Source of the DNA: Streptomyces sp. BA2
Lineage (GTDB): Bacteria > Actinomycetota > Actinomycetes > Streptomycetales > Streptomycetaceae
Length of the DNA stretch: 64,000 nt
Direction: 5' to 3'
NCBI RefSeq assembly: GCF_009769735.1
Contig: NZ_WSRO01000002.1
Coordinates: 7,613,001-7,677,000 of the forward strand
Shown: piece after piece, positions 34,101-42,559 of the stretch
Position numbering within the stretch: the first letter of the stretch is position 1
How the letters are laid out: each line of letters starts with the position of its first letter
Notes under the pieces: model-generated
What the model saw: the letters and a program-made list of their open reading frames with translations, nothing else
What the model was told of the DNA's origin: nothing
The model's database searches: none
Program-made: the position numbers and the translations under genes

Positions 34101-34472
34101 TCAGGCCGAGGCGGCGAGATCCGTGAGGGTCACCATCCCCACCGGCTGTCCGTCCTCGACGACGGGCAGCCTGCGGACGGCGTTCTCGAGCATCAGGCTG
34201 ACCGCAGACGCCACCGCGTCGTCCGGAGCGACCATCACCGGATTCGGGGTGCAGATCGCCTGCGCGCTGACGGTGAGGGGATCGGCGCCGTCGGCGACGG
34301 CCCGCAGGGTGATGTCCCGGTCGGTGAGCACCCCGACGACCCGTCCGGCCGTGGCCACCAGGACATGACCGATGTCCTGCGCGCGCATCAGCTGCGCAGC
34401 TTCCACCAACGAGGCATCGGGACCGACCGCCACGACGCCCGGTGTCATGACGTCCCTTACGACGACAGCCAT
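34101..34472 (-). CDS. CBS-domain pair protein
   Basis: The product is 123 aa, essentially two CBS motifs: VRDVMTPGVVAVGPDASLVE...VVGVLTDRDITLRAVA, and VMVAPDDAVASAV...VRRLPVVEDGQPVGMVTLTDL. ATG 34472 has AGGAAGG upstream. Such stand-alone CBS proteins bind adenine nucleotides and are commonly induced by stress or hypoxia in actinomycetes. Neighbours with sigma and ANTAR proteins support a stress-regulon role. Confidence 0.92.
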   Translation of the reverse strand: MAVVVRDVMTPGVVAVGPDASLVEAAQLMRAQDIGHVLVATAGRVVGVLTDRDITLRAVADGADPLTVSAQAICTPNPVMVAPDDAVASAVSLMLENAVRRLPVVEDGQPVGMVTLTDLAASA

Positions 34473-34539
34473 GGTGGGGCCCTTCCTGTGGGGGGTGAGT
34501 CGTTCCGCCGCAGTACCCCTGTGGGGGCGGTCCATGCGG

Positions 34540-34563
34540 GTTTGCCCGGAAGAAGTGGGGAGA
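34540..34563 (+). promoter_or_regulatory. Possible SigB-like promoter upstream of the 49-aa gene
   Basis: GTTT (34540-34543), N14, GGGAGA (34558-34563) approximates the actinomycete SigB consensus GNNT-N14-16-GGGTAY, only in part at the -10. It precedes the 49-aa gene. Confidence 0.3.
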
Positions 34564-34608
34564 CCCGGCCCGTGCACCCCCCACGGGCACTCCGGGAGGG
34601 AAGGAGTC

Positions 34609-34758
34609 ATGGCAGTTCTCGCTGTGTTCATCCCGGTGGTGATGCTGGGAGTGATCCTGGCACTCGGCCGGTACGAGGAGTGGATGCTGCCGTCCGTCGC
34701 GCCCGCCAAGCACGCTGCGAACGCCGACGAGGCGGAAGCCGTACGCCGCGCCACATGA
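34609..34758 (+). CDS. 49-aa single-pass membrane peptide
   Basis: ATG 34609 directly follows the strong ribosome site GAGGGAAGGAG. The peptide has one hydrophobic helix (MAVLAVFIPVVMLGVILALG) and a charged C-terminal tail rich in Ala and Glu. I know no function. It lies between the CBS gene and the sigma-factor gene, probably part of the same stress response. Confidence 0.75.
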   Translation: MAVLAVFIPVVMLGVILALGRYEEWMLPSVAPAKHAANADEAEAVRRAT

Positions 34759-34976
34759 AGGCGGCAGGGCGGTGCCCACCTCGCGGGTGCCGCCCCCGTA
34801 GCGCACATGTGTTTGCCTCCCGGACCCGGGGGCAGGCGAAGTTCACAGTGCTTCGGACCGGAGGCACGTCCGTGGGAGCAGCTTGCGCTCGCCCCGGGTG
34901 TGCCCCGACGCGATGCCGCGTGCAGCCCACGGTGACTCTTCAACCCAAGGCACCGACAAGGGAGTTGCGACGCATC
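34759..34976. promoter_or_regulatory. Leader region of the sigma factor gene, with a possible SigB-like promoter
   Basis: No gene is seen here. GTTT (34811-34814), N14, GGGGCA (34829-34834) resembles the element at 34540 and begins with the same GTTTGCC. Autoregulation by the sigma factor is possible but not shown. Confidence 0.3.
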
Positions 34977-35774
34977 ATGCGTTCCGACGCGCGACAGACG
35001 AAGCGCCATCCGCACGACGACGCCCCCGACACCGCAGCCGATTTCCGCAGGCTCACCGAGATGCCGCACGGTCCTGAACGAGACGCACTGCGCCAGGAGT
35101 TGGTCAAGGCGTGGCTGCCGATGGCCGAGCGGCTCGCGGGCCGGTTCCGCAACCGCGGCGAAGCCCTTGACGACCTGCGCCAGGTGGCGGCCCTCGGCCT
35201 CGTCAAGGCGGTCGACCGCTACGACCCCGAGCGCGGCAGCGCCTTCGAGAGCTACGCGGTACCGACCGTCACCGGCGAGATCAAGCGACACTTCCGTGAC
35301 CACATGTGGACCCTCCATGTGCCGCGCCGTGTGCAGGACTTGCGCAACCGGGTGCGGTTCGCCCGCCAGGACCTGACCCAGACGACCCCCGGGCGCACGC
35401 CGAGTCTCGCCGAGATCGCCGAGAAGGCCCAGCTCTCCGAGGAGGACGCGGCCGCCGGGCTCGAAGCGCTCGACAGCTTCACCGCGCTCTCCCTGGACGC
35501 CGAACTGCCGGGCAGCGAGGACGGATACGCGCTGCGCGACGCACTCGGCGCGGCCGACCCCGCGCTCGACGTCGTCATCGACCGCGAGGCCGTCAAGCCC
35601 CGCATCGCCGCGCTGCCCGAGCGGGAGCGCGACATCCTCTACATGCGGTTCTTCGGCGACATGACGCAGAGCCGCATCGCCGAGCAGCTCGGCATCTCCC
35701 AGATGCACGTCTCGCGCCTGATCAGCCGCTGCTGCGACCGCCTGCGCCAAGAGGTCATGCAGGACGCCGCCTAG
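34977..35774 (+). CDS. SigB/SigF/SigG-family RNA polymerase sigma factor
   Basis: The product is 265 aa from ATG 34977; GTG 34932 is an alternative in-frame start. Region 2 (GEALDDLRQVAALGLVKAVDRYDPERGSAF is recognisable near 60-90), region 3 (TPSLAEIAEKAQLSEEDAA) and region 4 (LPERERDILYMRFFGDMTQSRIAEQLGISQMHVSRLI) are all present. This is the stress and sporulation type of actinomycetes, normally held by an RsbW-like anti-sigma factor. No anti-sigma gene is adjacent. It ends on CTAG shared with the convergent PAS-GAF gene. Confidence 0.95.
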   Translation: MRSDARQTKRHPHDDAPDTAADFRRLTEMPHGPERDALRQELVKAWLPMAERLAGRFRNRGEALDDLRQVAALGLVKAVDRYDPERGSAFESYAVPTVTGEIKRHFRDHMWTLHVPRRVQDLRNRVRFARQDLTQTTPGRTPSLAEIAEKAQLSEEDAAAGLEALDSFTALSLDAELPGSEDGYALRDALGAADPALDVVIDREAVKPRIAALPERERDILYMRFFGDMTQSRIAEQLGISQMHVSRLISRCCDRLRQEVMQDAA

Positions 35775-36925
35775 TTCTTCCCGGAGGTTTCCCGGCCCGC
35801 GCGGGTCATGGCCAGCGCGATGTGGCGCGACATCACGTCGACCGTCTGTGCCTCGGCCATCGAGAAGGCGAGCCGCGCCCCGCTCCTGAACAGCGTCAGG
35901 ACACCCTCCACCGCCCCGTCCGAGCGTCCCCTCAGCGGCACGCACAGCAGGGACGTCACCTGCGCGCGTACGAGGACGGGGGCGCCGGACGTGTCCCGGC
36001 CGAAGGAGTCCGGGTCCTCCGGACGCACCTGCAGCATGGGCTCCCCGCCGCGCGCCGCCTCGACCACGAGGGGGCACGCGGCGGGTGCCTGCGCGAGGAC
36101 ATCGCCTACCGGTGCGTCCTTCGGTCCCAGGACGGTGGTGCGCCGCTGTCGCGCCGCCCCCTCGTCCGCGATCACCCAGTCCGCGAACCGCGGGTGCAGG
36201 ACACCGGCCGCGCGTTCGAGGACGGCCGCGCGGTCACCGGCGGGGGCGGTGAGCAGGGCCGTGGTCATGGCGTCCGCGAGGTCCATGCGGGCCGCGTACC
36301 GGGTCGCCTCGCCGAGATCGGGGGCCGGAGGCTGGAAGGACTCCTGAGCCGACACGCGTGAGCCCCCGGGCTGACTCCCCGGCTGAAGCACCACCAGGAC
36401 CGCCGTGCGCGGCTCGGCGCCGGGCCGCAGCGCGGTGAGCGTGGCGCGGACCGGGATGTGCGGATCGCGCTGGAGATGGACGGTGAGGCCGCGGTCGCCC
36501 TCGCCGCGTGCGACCGCGGCGGTCTGCGAGCGGAACGCGGCCCGATCCGCGTGCAGCAGGAGTCCGGTCAGCGGTCTGCCGGTGGCGTAGCCCGCGCGTA
36601 CGCCCGTGAAGCCGGTCGCGGCGAAGTTCATCCGCCGGACCACCGACTCCCGGTCGACCAGGGCCACGGGCAGGGGGAGGCGTTGGAAGATGGCCCGCAG
36701 CAGCCGCTGCTCGTCCCGGTCGGGCGCGCCGCCGCCCAAGCGGCCGTCGGCGGCGAGCCGTTCGTAGAGCGGCCTCAACTGTTCGGCGACATGGTCGAGT
36801 TCGAAGATCGCCGCGTCGAGAACCCTTCCGAGGTCGCCCGCCGGTACGGCACGCGCCGACTTCAACTCGGCGACGCGGCGCACGAAATCCGCAATCTCTT
36901 CACCGAACTCCTCCGTTTGGGCCAT
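35771..36925 (-). CDS. PAS-GAF sensor protein without output domain
   Basis: The product is 384 aa. An N-terminal helical segment (1-70) is followed by a PAS domain (IFQRLPLPVALVDRESVVRR near 88 onward) and a GAF domain (about 225-375, with LLCVPLRGRSDGAVEGVLTLFRSG). There is no SpoIIE, kinase or DNA-binding domain, so it must signal by protein contact or be a truncated phosphatase relative. It is convergent with the sigma factor and divergent from the ANTAR gene. Confidence 0.8.
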   Translation of the reverse strand: MAQTEEFGEEIADFVRRVAELKSARAVPAGDLGRVLDAAIFELDHVAEQLRPLYERLAADGRLGGGAPDRDEQRLLRAIFQRLPLPVALVDRESVVRRMNFAATGFTGVRAGYATGRPLTGLLLHADRAAFRSQTAAVARGEGDRGLTVHLQRDPHIPVRATLTALRPGAEPRTAVLVVLQPGSQPGGSRVSAQESFQPPAPDLGEATRYAARMDLADAMTTALLTAPAGDRAAVLERAAGVLHPRFADWVIADEGAARQRRTTVLGPKDAPVGDVLAQAPAACPLVVEAARGGEPMLQVRPEDPDSFGRDTSGAPVLVRAQVTSLLCVPLRGRSDGAVEGVLTLFRSGARLAFSMAEAQTVDVMSRHIALAMTRAGRETSGKN

Positions 36926-37010
36926 GTGCCGAACGTATCCGCTGCGGCCGTTTTCCGGGGGAACTCGCGGGAAGGCGGAGGGAAGGAGAGGTAAGGAGGA
37001 GGAAACCACC

Positions 37011-37730
37011 ATGCCCCTCACAGCGGAACCGGACCTCGACCTCGCGGGACCCGAATCGGCTCTGCCGGGGCGCAGGCTCTCGGAACTGGCGGAACAGGCC
37101 GTGCGCTGCACCACCGCGTGCTGCGGCGCGGGCACGACCGTGTCGGACGGCGGCGGCGAACATCCCGCTTCGGTGACCCACCCCGACCTCGCCGGTCTCG
37201 TCTCCGTCCAGCTGCGCTCGGGCGACGGGCCCATACCGGCGGCGCAGGAGCGGGGTGCGCCGGTGGAGACCGGTGACCTTCTGCGGGACGAACGGTGGCC
37301 CGCGTACCGCGCCATGGCGCTCGACACCGGCGTACGCTCCAGCGTCACGCTGCCCTTCCAGCGCGCGGGGCTCACGGTCACCCTGACCCTGTTCAGCTTC
37401 CGCCCCGGCGCCCTCGACGACGTCCGGCACGGCCCCGCCCAGGCGCTGGGCGACCTCGCCACGACGGGCCTGGTCCGCGACCGCCGCTACCGCGCGGCGC
37501 TCGCCGAACTGGACCACCTCGGCACGGCCCTGCGCACCCGCCCCGTGGTCGACCAGGCATGCGGCATCGTCATGCACGTCCTGACCTGCGACGTGGACAA
37601 GGCCTTCACGGTGCTGCGCCGCGTCTCCCAGACCACGAACCGCAAGCTGGCCGACGTCGCGTCGGCGGTGGTGGAGACGCGGGGGAAGGGGCTTGAGCGG
37701 GAGCTGGCAGGGCTGGCCGCCGAAGACTGA
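37011..37730 (+). CDS. GAF-ANTAR domain protein
   Basis: The product is 239 aa; ATG 37011 follows the repeated purine-rich GGAAGGAGAGG / AAGGAGGAGG. GAF-like region at about 20-160, then an ANTAR RNA-binding domain (RTRPVVDQACGIVMHVLTCD to NRKLADVASAVVE, about 175-225). ANTAR proteins bind paired RNA hairpins and prevent transcription termination. With the divergent PAS-GAF gene and the sigma gene, this forms a signalling cluster. Confidence 0.92.
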   Translation: MPLTAEPDLDLAGPESALPGRRLSELAEQAVRCTTACCGAGTTVSDGGGEHPASVTHPDLAGLVSVQLRSGDGPIPAAQERGAPVETGDLLRDERWPAYRAMALDTGVRSSVTLPFQRAGLTVTLTLFSFRPGALDDVRHGPAQALGDLATTGLVRDRRYRAALAELDHLGTALRTRPVVDQACGIVMHVLTCDVDKAFTVLRRVSQTTNRKLADVASAVVETRGKGLERELAGLAAED

Positions 37731-37809
37731 AGGAAGAGTGGAGGCGGAAGGACCACTCGGCCGGAGGCCCCCGCGCGCGCGGAGCCGCCCGGCACGCTTC
37801 GATTGACGC

Positions 37810-39057
37810 ATGCGGACGGAACCCGAAGGCCGTGGCCCTGTCCGGTACGGACCTCCCCTGCCGGAGCCAGGCCTCCCGGTCCTGCCCGAGCTGTCCGCCG
37901 TGCTCGCCGGTGCCGCGGGCCGCGCGCACGCCGAGCCCCCCGGCGGCGGCCCCGCACTCCTGGACGCCGCGAGCGGCTACTGGGCCCGGCGCGGGCTCCC
38001 GGTGGAGCGGGACCAGGTCGTCGCCGCGCCCGGCGCCGCGTCCCTGCTGCTCGCGCTGACCGCCGCCCTCGGTGGCGGCGACGTCCTGCTGCCGCGTCCC
38101 TGTCCCGCCTGGTGGGCGCCGCAGGTGCGGCTGCTCGGCGGGTCGGTGTACCACGTGCCGACGCCCGCCGAGTGCGGTGGCGTCCCCGATCCCTACGCCC
38201 TCATGGAGACCGTCCGCCGTATCCGTGCCGAGGGCGGCACCCCGCGCCTCCTCGTGCTCTCCGTCGCCGACGACCCGACCGCCACCGTGCCGCCGCCGGA
38301 AGTGCTCCACGAAGCCGTGGAGGCGGCAGCGGACGAAGGCCTGCACATCGTCGGCGACGAGACCTGGCGCGACACCCTGCACCGCCCGCACGACACGGTC
38401 CTGGTCAGTCCGGCCGAGATGGACCCGGACCGGGTGACGGTCCTGACCGATCTCTCCGGATCGTTCCTGCCGCCGGGCTGGCCCGCGGCGGCCGCCCGAT
38501 TTCCGGCCGACGCGCGGGGCTCGGCGCTGCGGGCCCACACCCTTGACGTCCTCACCGCGCTCGGGGCGTGCGTCGCGGCGCCGGTCGCGGCGGCGGCGTC
38601 GTACGCGCTGGGCGAGCCGGACGAGGTGACCGACCGCCTCGTCCGCGCGACCCGCCTGCACGCGCGCGTGGGCGCCGCCGTGCAGCGGGCGGTGCTCGCC
38701 GCGGGCGCGCTGGCCCGGCCCCCGGCGGCGGGCCGTCACCTCTACGTGGACCTCGGCCCGCTCCGCCCTGCCCTCGCCGCGCGCGGTGTCGGCGACTCGC
38801 AGGACCTGGAGGACTTCCTCGGCGAACGCCTCGCCATGCCCGCGCCAGGCGGCCACCGCTTCGGCGACGAGCTGGGAGCACTACGCGTACGTCTGTCCAC
38901 CGGGCCTCTGCTCGGCTCGACCCGGCAGGAACGCCTGGCGGCTCTCGCCGCACCGGACGCACTGGAACTGCCGCACGTGGAAGGGGCGTTGAGCATGCTT
39001 GGATCGGCCTTCGACGATCTCCGCGCAGCATCACAGCGCATGGAGCCTCCCCGGTGA
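37810..39057 (+). CDS. Aminotransferase class I/II homologue lacking the PLP lysine
   Basis: The product is 415 aa with the fold-type-I aminotransferase layout: a large-domain start at PGAASLLLALTAALGGGD, a PxxPAWWAPQVRLLGG strand, the Asp that contacts the PLP ring in VGDETWRD (Asp183), and a C-terminal LRVRLSTG Arg region. Where the Schiff-base lysine should be (S-x-S-K-x-x-x-PGWR), the sequence reads TDLSGSFLPPGWPAA, with Gly217 in place of Lys. It is thus probably not a normal transaminase. Its stop overlaps the GTG of the MBL gene (GTGA), so the two are translationally coupled. Confidence 0.8.
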   Translation: MRTEPEGRGPVRYGPPLPEPGLPVLPELSAVLAGAAGRAHAEPPGGGPALLDAASGYWARRGLPVERDQVVAAPGAASLLLALTAALGGGDVLLPRPCPAWWAPQVRLLGGSVYHVPTPAECGGVPDPYALMETVRRIRAEGGTPRLLVLSVADDPTATVPPPEVLHEAVEAAADEGLHIVGDETWRDTLHRPHDTVLVSPAEMDPDRVTVLTDLSGSFLPPGWPAAAARFPADARGSALRAHTLDVLTALGACVAAPVAAAASYALGEPDEVTDRLVRATRLHARVGAAVQRAVLAAGALARPPAAGRHLYVDLGPLRPALAARGVGDSQDLEDFLGERLAMPAPGGHRFGDELGALRVRLSTGPLLGSTRQERLAALAAPDALELPHVEGALSMLGSAFDDLRAASQRMEPPR

Positions 39058-40454
39058 AGCATCAGACGCAGCCGCAGCAGCCCGGCCATATGCCCCGGGC
39101 GGAGCAGCCGCAACAAGCAACCAGAGCAGCACAGCCGCCGCCCCGCCCCGACGAGCGGCAGCTACAGAGCCCTGGACCATTCGCGGACGCCGGGCCGGTG
39201 GGCTCAGAGGCCTTGGGGCCCGGTGCTGGGGGTGCCCGTGAGGCCGGGGCTTCCGGTCGGCGAGGGGTGCGGCAGGCGCAGGGATCGGGGTTATCTGCGG
39301 ACGTCGGGTCCGCGGACGCCGGGTCCGTGTACGTCGGATCCGTGGACTCCGGGGCGGTGGGCTCTGTGGCCTCGGAGCCCGGTGCTGGGGGCGCCCGCGG
39401 TGCCGCGGTGCCCGGCCGTGGCGAACTGCTTGTCCGGCCGGCCTCAGGCCCCGGCACCTCCACCCCCCTCGACCGGCCGGCGGCCCCGGTGCCCCTCGCC
39501 CCGTCCCGGCTCTGGCCGAAGTCGTTCGCCGATCGGCTCACCGCGCCGTTGCCCGGCCTTCGGGACTTCGCGCGGTTCGCTCGTGAAGGTGCCCTGCGGC
39601 CCACCCCCGAAGGCCTCGCCGACATTCAGCGGCTGCCCTTCGAGCCGGGGCCCCTGCCGCGCGTGGACGACCGCACCGTCGCCCTCACCTGGGTCGGGCA
39701 CGCCAGCTGGGTCGTGCGGATCGGCGGGCTCACGGTCCTCACCGATCCCGTCTGGTCCCGCAAGATCCTCGGCACCCCGGCCCGCGTCACACCCCCCGGA
39801 GTCGCCTGGAGCGCGCTGCCGCGCGTCGACGCGGTCGTCATCAGCCACAACCACTACGACCACCTGGACGCCCCGACCCTCGCCCGACTCCCCAGGGACA
39901 CACCGGTGTTCGTACCCGCCGGGCTCGGACGGTGGTTCACGCGCCGCCGGTTCACCAGGGTCACCGAGCTCGACTGGTGGGAGGCAGCCGAACTCGCTGG
40001 GGTGCGCCTCGACTTCGTGCCCGCCCACCACTGGTCCAAGCGCAGCCTCGTAGACACGTGCCGGACGCTGTGGGGCGGGTGGATCCTCACCGACCGCGAC
40101 GGGCAACGCGTCTACTTCGCCGGCGACACGGGTTACGGCCACTGGTTCGAGCGGATCGGCGCCCGCTATCCCGGCATCGACCTGGCCCTCCTGCCGATCG
40201 GCGCCTACCACCCGCGGTGGTGGCTCAGCGACGTCCACTGCGATCCGGAGGAGGCGGTGCGGGCGGCGGCCGACGTCGGGGCGCGCCGCATCGCCCCGAT
40301 GCACTGGGGCACGTTCCTGCTGTCCGGTGAGCCCGTGCTCGAACCGCTGACACGGGTGCGGGGCGCCTGGGAGGCGGCAGGGATGGCTCGGGAGGACCTG
40401 TGGGACCTGCCGGTCGGTTCGTCCCGCGTACTCGCCAGGGGTCCGCGCTCCTAG
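39054..40454 (+). CDS. MBL-fold hydrolase (NAPE-PLD/UlaG-like) with a long low-complexity N-terminus
   Basis: The product is 466 aa from GTG 39054, overlapping the previous stop. The first ~150 residues are low-complexity Gln/Pro, then Gly/Ser/Ala repeats (GPGAGGAREAGASG and EPGAGGARGAAVPG; repeated GSVxxGSV). The metallo-beta-lactamase domain starts near 190: TWVGHASWVVRIGG, the metal motif HNHYDHLD, AHHWSKRS, YFAGDTGYG and MHWGTF. This is the N-acyl-phosphatidylethanolamine phospholipase D / Zn-dependent hydrolase subgroup. The substrate is unknown. The N-terminal tract looks like expanded repeats of recent origin. Confidence 0.88.
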   Translation: MKHQTQPQQPGHMPRAEQPQQATRAAQPPPRPDERQLQSPGPFADAGPVGSEALGPGAGGAREAGASGRRGVRQAQGSGLSADVGSADAGSVYVGSVDSGAVGSVASEPGAGGARGAAVPGRGELLVRPASGPGTSTPLDRPAAPVPLAPSRLWPKSFADRLTAPLPGLRDFARFAREGALRPTPEGLADIQRLPFEPGPLPRVDDRTVALTWVGHASWVVRIGGLTVLTDPVWSRKILGTPARVTPPGVAWSALPRVDAVVISHNHYDHLDAPTLARLPRDTPVFVPAGLGRWFTRRRFTRVTELDWWEAAELAGVRLDFVPAHHWSKRSLVDTCRTLWGGWILTDRDGQRVYFAGDTGYGHWFERIGARYPGIDLALLPIGAYHPRWWLSDVHCDPEEAVRAAADVGARRIAPMHWGTFLLSGEPVLEPLTRVRGAWEAAGMAREDLWDLPVGSSRVLARGPRS

Positions 40455-40520
40455 GCCTTGATCCGCTGGTCAGGGCTTGGCTCGGTACATGCTCCTCACG
40501 TGCTTTTCCGCGGGCGAGTC

Positions 40521-40560
40521 GTGGCTTGTCGCGCAGTTCCCCGCGCCCCTTACGGGGCGC
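40521..40560. repeat. Dispersed intergenic repeat element, copy 2
   Basis: This is the inverted counterpart of the element at 17227-17263, with a 26/27-base match in the core. Here the sequence continues into GCGCCCC-TTAC-GGGGCGC, a perfect hairpin that could serve as terminator for the MBL gene upstream. Confidence 0.65.
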
Positions 40561-40571
40561 TGCCGAGCCGC

Positions 40572-41189
40572 TCAGGACGCCGTACGCCGGACCTTGCGCC
40601 ACACCGTCGGCGCCACGCTGATCAGCACCGTGAGACCGACCGCCACCACCACGCCCTCCCACGGCTCCTTGAAGAGGGAGCCGCCGAGGATGCCGATCAG
40701 CTGGTACGTCACGGCCCAGGCGAGGCACGCCGGCACGTCGCCGCGGGCGAACTCGCGGGGCGGCATCTTGGCCATCAGACAGGCCAGCATCACCGGAATC
40801 CGCCCGGCGGGCACGAGCCGGGAAAGGACGAGGACCAGGACCCCGTGGTCCGCGAGCTTGGCCTGCGCCTGCGCGAGACGGTCCTCGGGCGCGCGGTCAC
40901 GGATCGCCGCGAGCCAGCGCGAGCCGTTCTTCGAGCGCATGCCCCGCCGCCCGAGCCAGTACAGCGCCATGTCCCCGAGGAACGCGGCGAACGCCGAGAC
41001 CCCGAACACCACGAGCAGCGCGAAGGGCGCCGATTGGTGCACTGCCACCACGGCGGCCGAACTGACCAGGGCGCCCGTGGGCACCACCGGCACCAGCGCG
41101 CCGAGCACGATGAGCAGGAACAGCGACGGATAGCCGACCGCCTGCTGCGTCGACTCCGGTGGCACCTGGGCCGCCGCGGCGAGGATCAC
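40572..41189 (-). CDS. DedA/VTT-family membrane protein
   Basis: The product is 205 aa from GTG 41189, whose start overlaps the stop of the upstream MBL gene. Four to five helices are visible, with DedA features: LIVLGALVPVVPTGALVSS, GDMALYWLGRRGM and SRLVPAGRIPVMLACL (conserved R-x3-R-type loop). The family is linked to flipping of undecaprenyl phosphate or phospholipid. It is coupled to the MBL hydrolase. Confidence 0.88.
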   Translation of the reverse strand: MILAAAAQVPPESTQQAVGYPSLFLLIVLGALVPVVPTGALVSSAAVVAVHQSAPFALLVVFGVSAFAAFLGDMALYWLGRRGMRSKNGSRWLAAIRDRAPEDRLAQAQAKLADHGVLVLVLSRLVPAGRIPVMLACLMAKMPPREFARGDVPACLAWAVTYQLIGILGGSLFKEPWEGVVVAVGLTVLISVAPTVWRKVRRTAS

Positions 41190-41974
41190 TGAGGCTCTCC
41201 CTTGGTGACCTCGGGCCGCACGCTCTCGCCGTGCCCCAGGCGGTGCACCGCCACCTCGGGCGCGAGCAGCGCGGCCTGGCGCACGAACTCCTCGCCCGGC
41301 GTGTGGAATTCGTGCGGCCGTACGGCGTCCATGCCGTACGGCCAGTACGTCCCGTAATGCACCGGCACCGCACTGCGCGGCGCGATCCTGGCGAGGGCGA
41401 CCGCCGCGCGGCCCGCGTCGAGATGACCATGGCCGAGATACGGCCCCCAGCCGCCGACCGGAAGCAGCGCCACGTCGACGTCCCCGACCTCGTCGGCCAT
41501 GGAGTCGAAAAGACCGGTGTCCCCGGCGAAGTACGTCCGCGCCTCGCCCCGCACCACGAAGCCGAGGGCGGGCGCGGCGTGCGGGCCCACGGGCAACCGC
41601 CGCCCGTCGTGCCGCGCCGTCACCACCCGTACGACGAGTTCGCCGATCCGCACCTCGTCCCCCGGCACGACGTCGATGAGACGCAGATGGGAGAGCCTGC
41701 GCGCGAGCCCCGGCACCTGCCGGCGGGCGCCGCGCGGCAGCAGCACGCGCGTGCCGGGGGCGATCCGCGCGAGGGACGGCAGATGCAGATGGTCGGCGTG
41801 CAGATGGGAGAGGAGCACGGCGTCGGCGACGGCCGCCTCGGGGGGCGGGAGCGCGCCTCTGCGCCGGCGCAGATGGGCGAGGCGGCGGGCGAACAGCGGG
41901 TCGGTGAGCACCCGGAGCCCGGAGTCCTCGACCGTGCAGGTGGCATGACCCCACCAGGTGATCTCCACCGGCAC
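41186..41974 (-). CDS. MBL-fold metallo-hydrolase
   Basis: The product is 262 aa from GTG 41974, with AAGGAGGA eight bases upstream. WWGHATCTVEDSG starts the fold, SHLHADHLHLP is the HxHxDH metal site, followed by RHDGRRLPVG, YFAGDTGLFD and VPVHYGTYWP. UlaG-like subgroup; the substrate is unknown. Related in fold to the hydrolase at 39054 but distinct in sequence. Confidence 0.9.
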   Translation of the reverse strand: MPVEITWWGHATCTVEDSGLRVLTDPLFARRLAHLRRRRGALPPPEAAVADAVLLSHLHADHLHLPSLARIAPGTRVLLPRGARRQVPGLARRLSHLRLIDVVPGDEVRIGELVVRVVTARHDGRRLPVGPHAAPALGFVVRGEARTYFAGDTGLFDSMADEVGDVDVALLPVGGWGPYLGHGHLDAGRAAVALARIAPRSAVPVHYGTYWPYGMDAVRPHEFHTPGEEFVRQAALLAPEVAVHRLGHGESVRPEVTKGEPQ

Positions 41975-42073
41975 TCCGGTTCCTCCTTCGCGCGACTGTT
42001 TACGAGCCTACGGCCAGGAGTAGGGTCTTCGGCTGACGCCAGTGGTGAGGACGCCAGAGGTGAGGGGGACGCG

Positions 42074-42496
42074 ATGGGAGACACCGCGAGCGTGACAGTG
42101 CTGCGGGTCGCGGCGATCGCAAGCCTGACACCGCTGGAGGAGCTGGACGCCGATCCCTTCCTGGTGGACTCCCGCAGCCAGCACGCGATGTGCGCGCGAT
42201 GGGCCGCCGCCAGGGGATACGTCGTCACCCGGGAACTCGTCGTCCGCGGGCTGCCCGCCGATCACGCCGTGCTCTGGGCCGACGTCGACGACGGGCTCGT
42301 GGACCTCTTCGTCGTGCCGAGCCGCCGGGTCCTCGACAGCGCGCTGCGCTCGCCGGACGAGTTCACCGCGGAGTGCGGGCGGCGCGGGGTGCGGATCGAG
42401 ACGGCGGGCCTCGAGGAACCGTCGTACGACGCGGTGATGAAGGCCCATGTCCACCGGCGGCTTTCCATGCCGACCGCGGGGTACGACGGCCGTTGA
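42074..42496 (+). CDS. Small protein resembling a degenerate resolvase N-terminal domain
   Basis: The product is 140 aa from ATG 42074 after GAGGGGGA. I do not recognise a named family. The order of elements looks like a serine-recombinase catalytic domain: VLRVAAIASL, then SRSQHAMCARWAAARGYVV, then DDGLVDLFVVPSRRVLDSA, then CGRRGVRIETA. The catalytic YxRxS signature is not present and no DNA-binding part follows. It could be an inactive relative, or the similarity may be fortuitous. Confidence 0.65.
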   Translation: MGDTASVTVLRVAAIASLTPLEELDADPFLVDSRSQHAMCARWAAARGYVVTRELVVRGLPADHAVLWADVDDGLVDLFVVPSRRVLDSALRSPDEFTAECGRRGVRIETAGLEEPSYDAVMKAHVHRRLSMPTAGYDGR

Positions 42497-42559
42497 CCCT
42501 TCCCCGCCCACTGACCCTTTCACCCTGTGACACGCTGGTGTCCTGATCTGTCATGAAAC

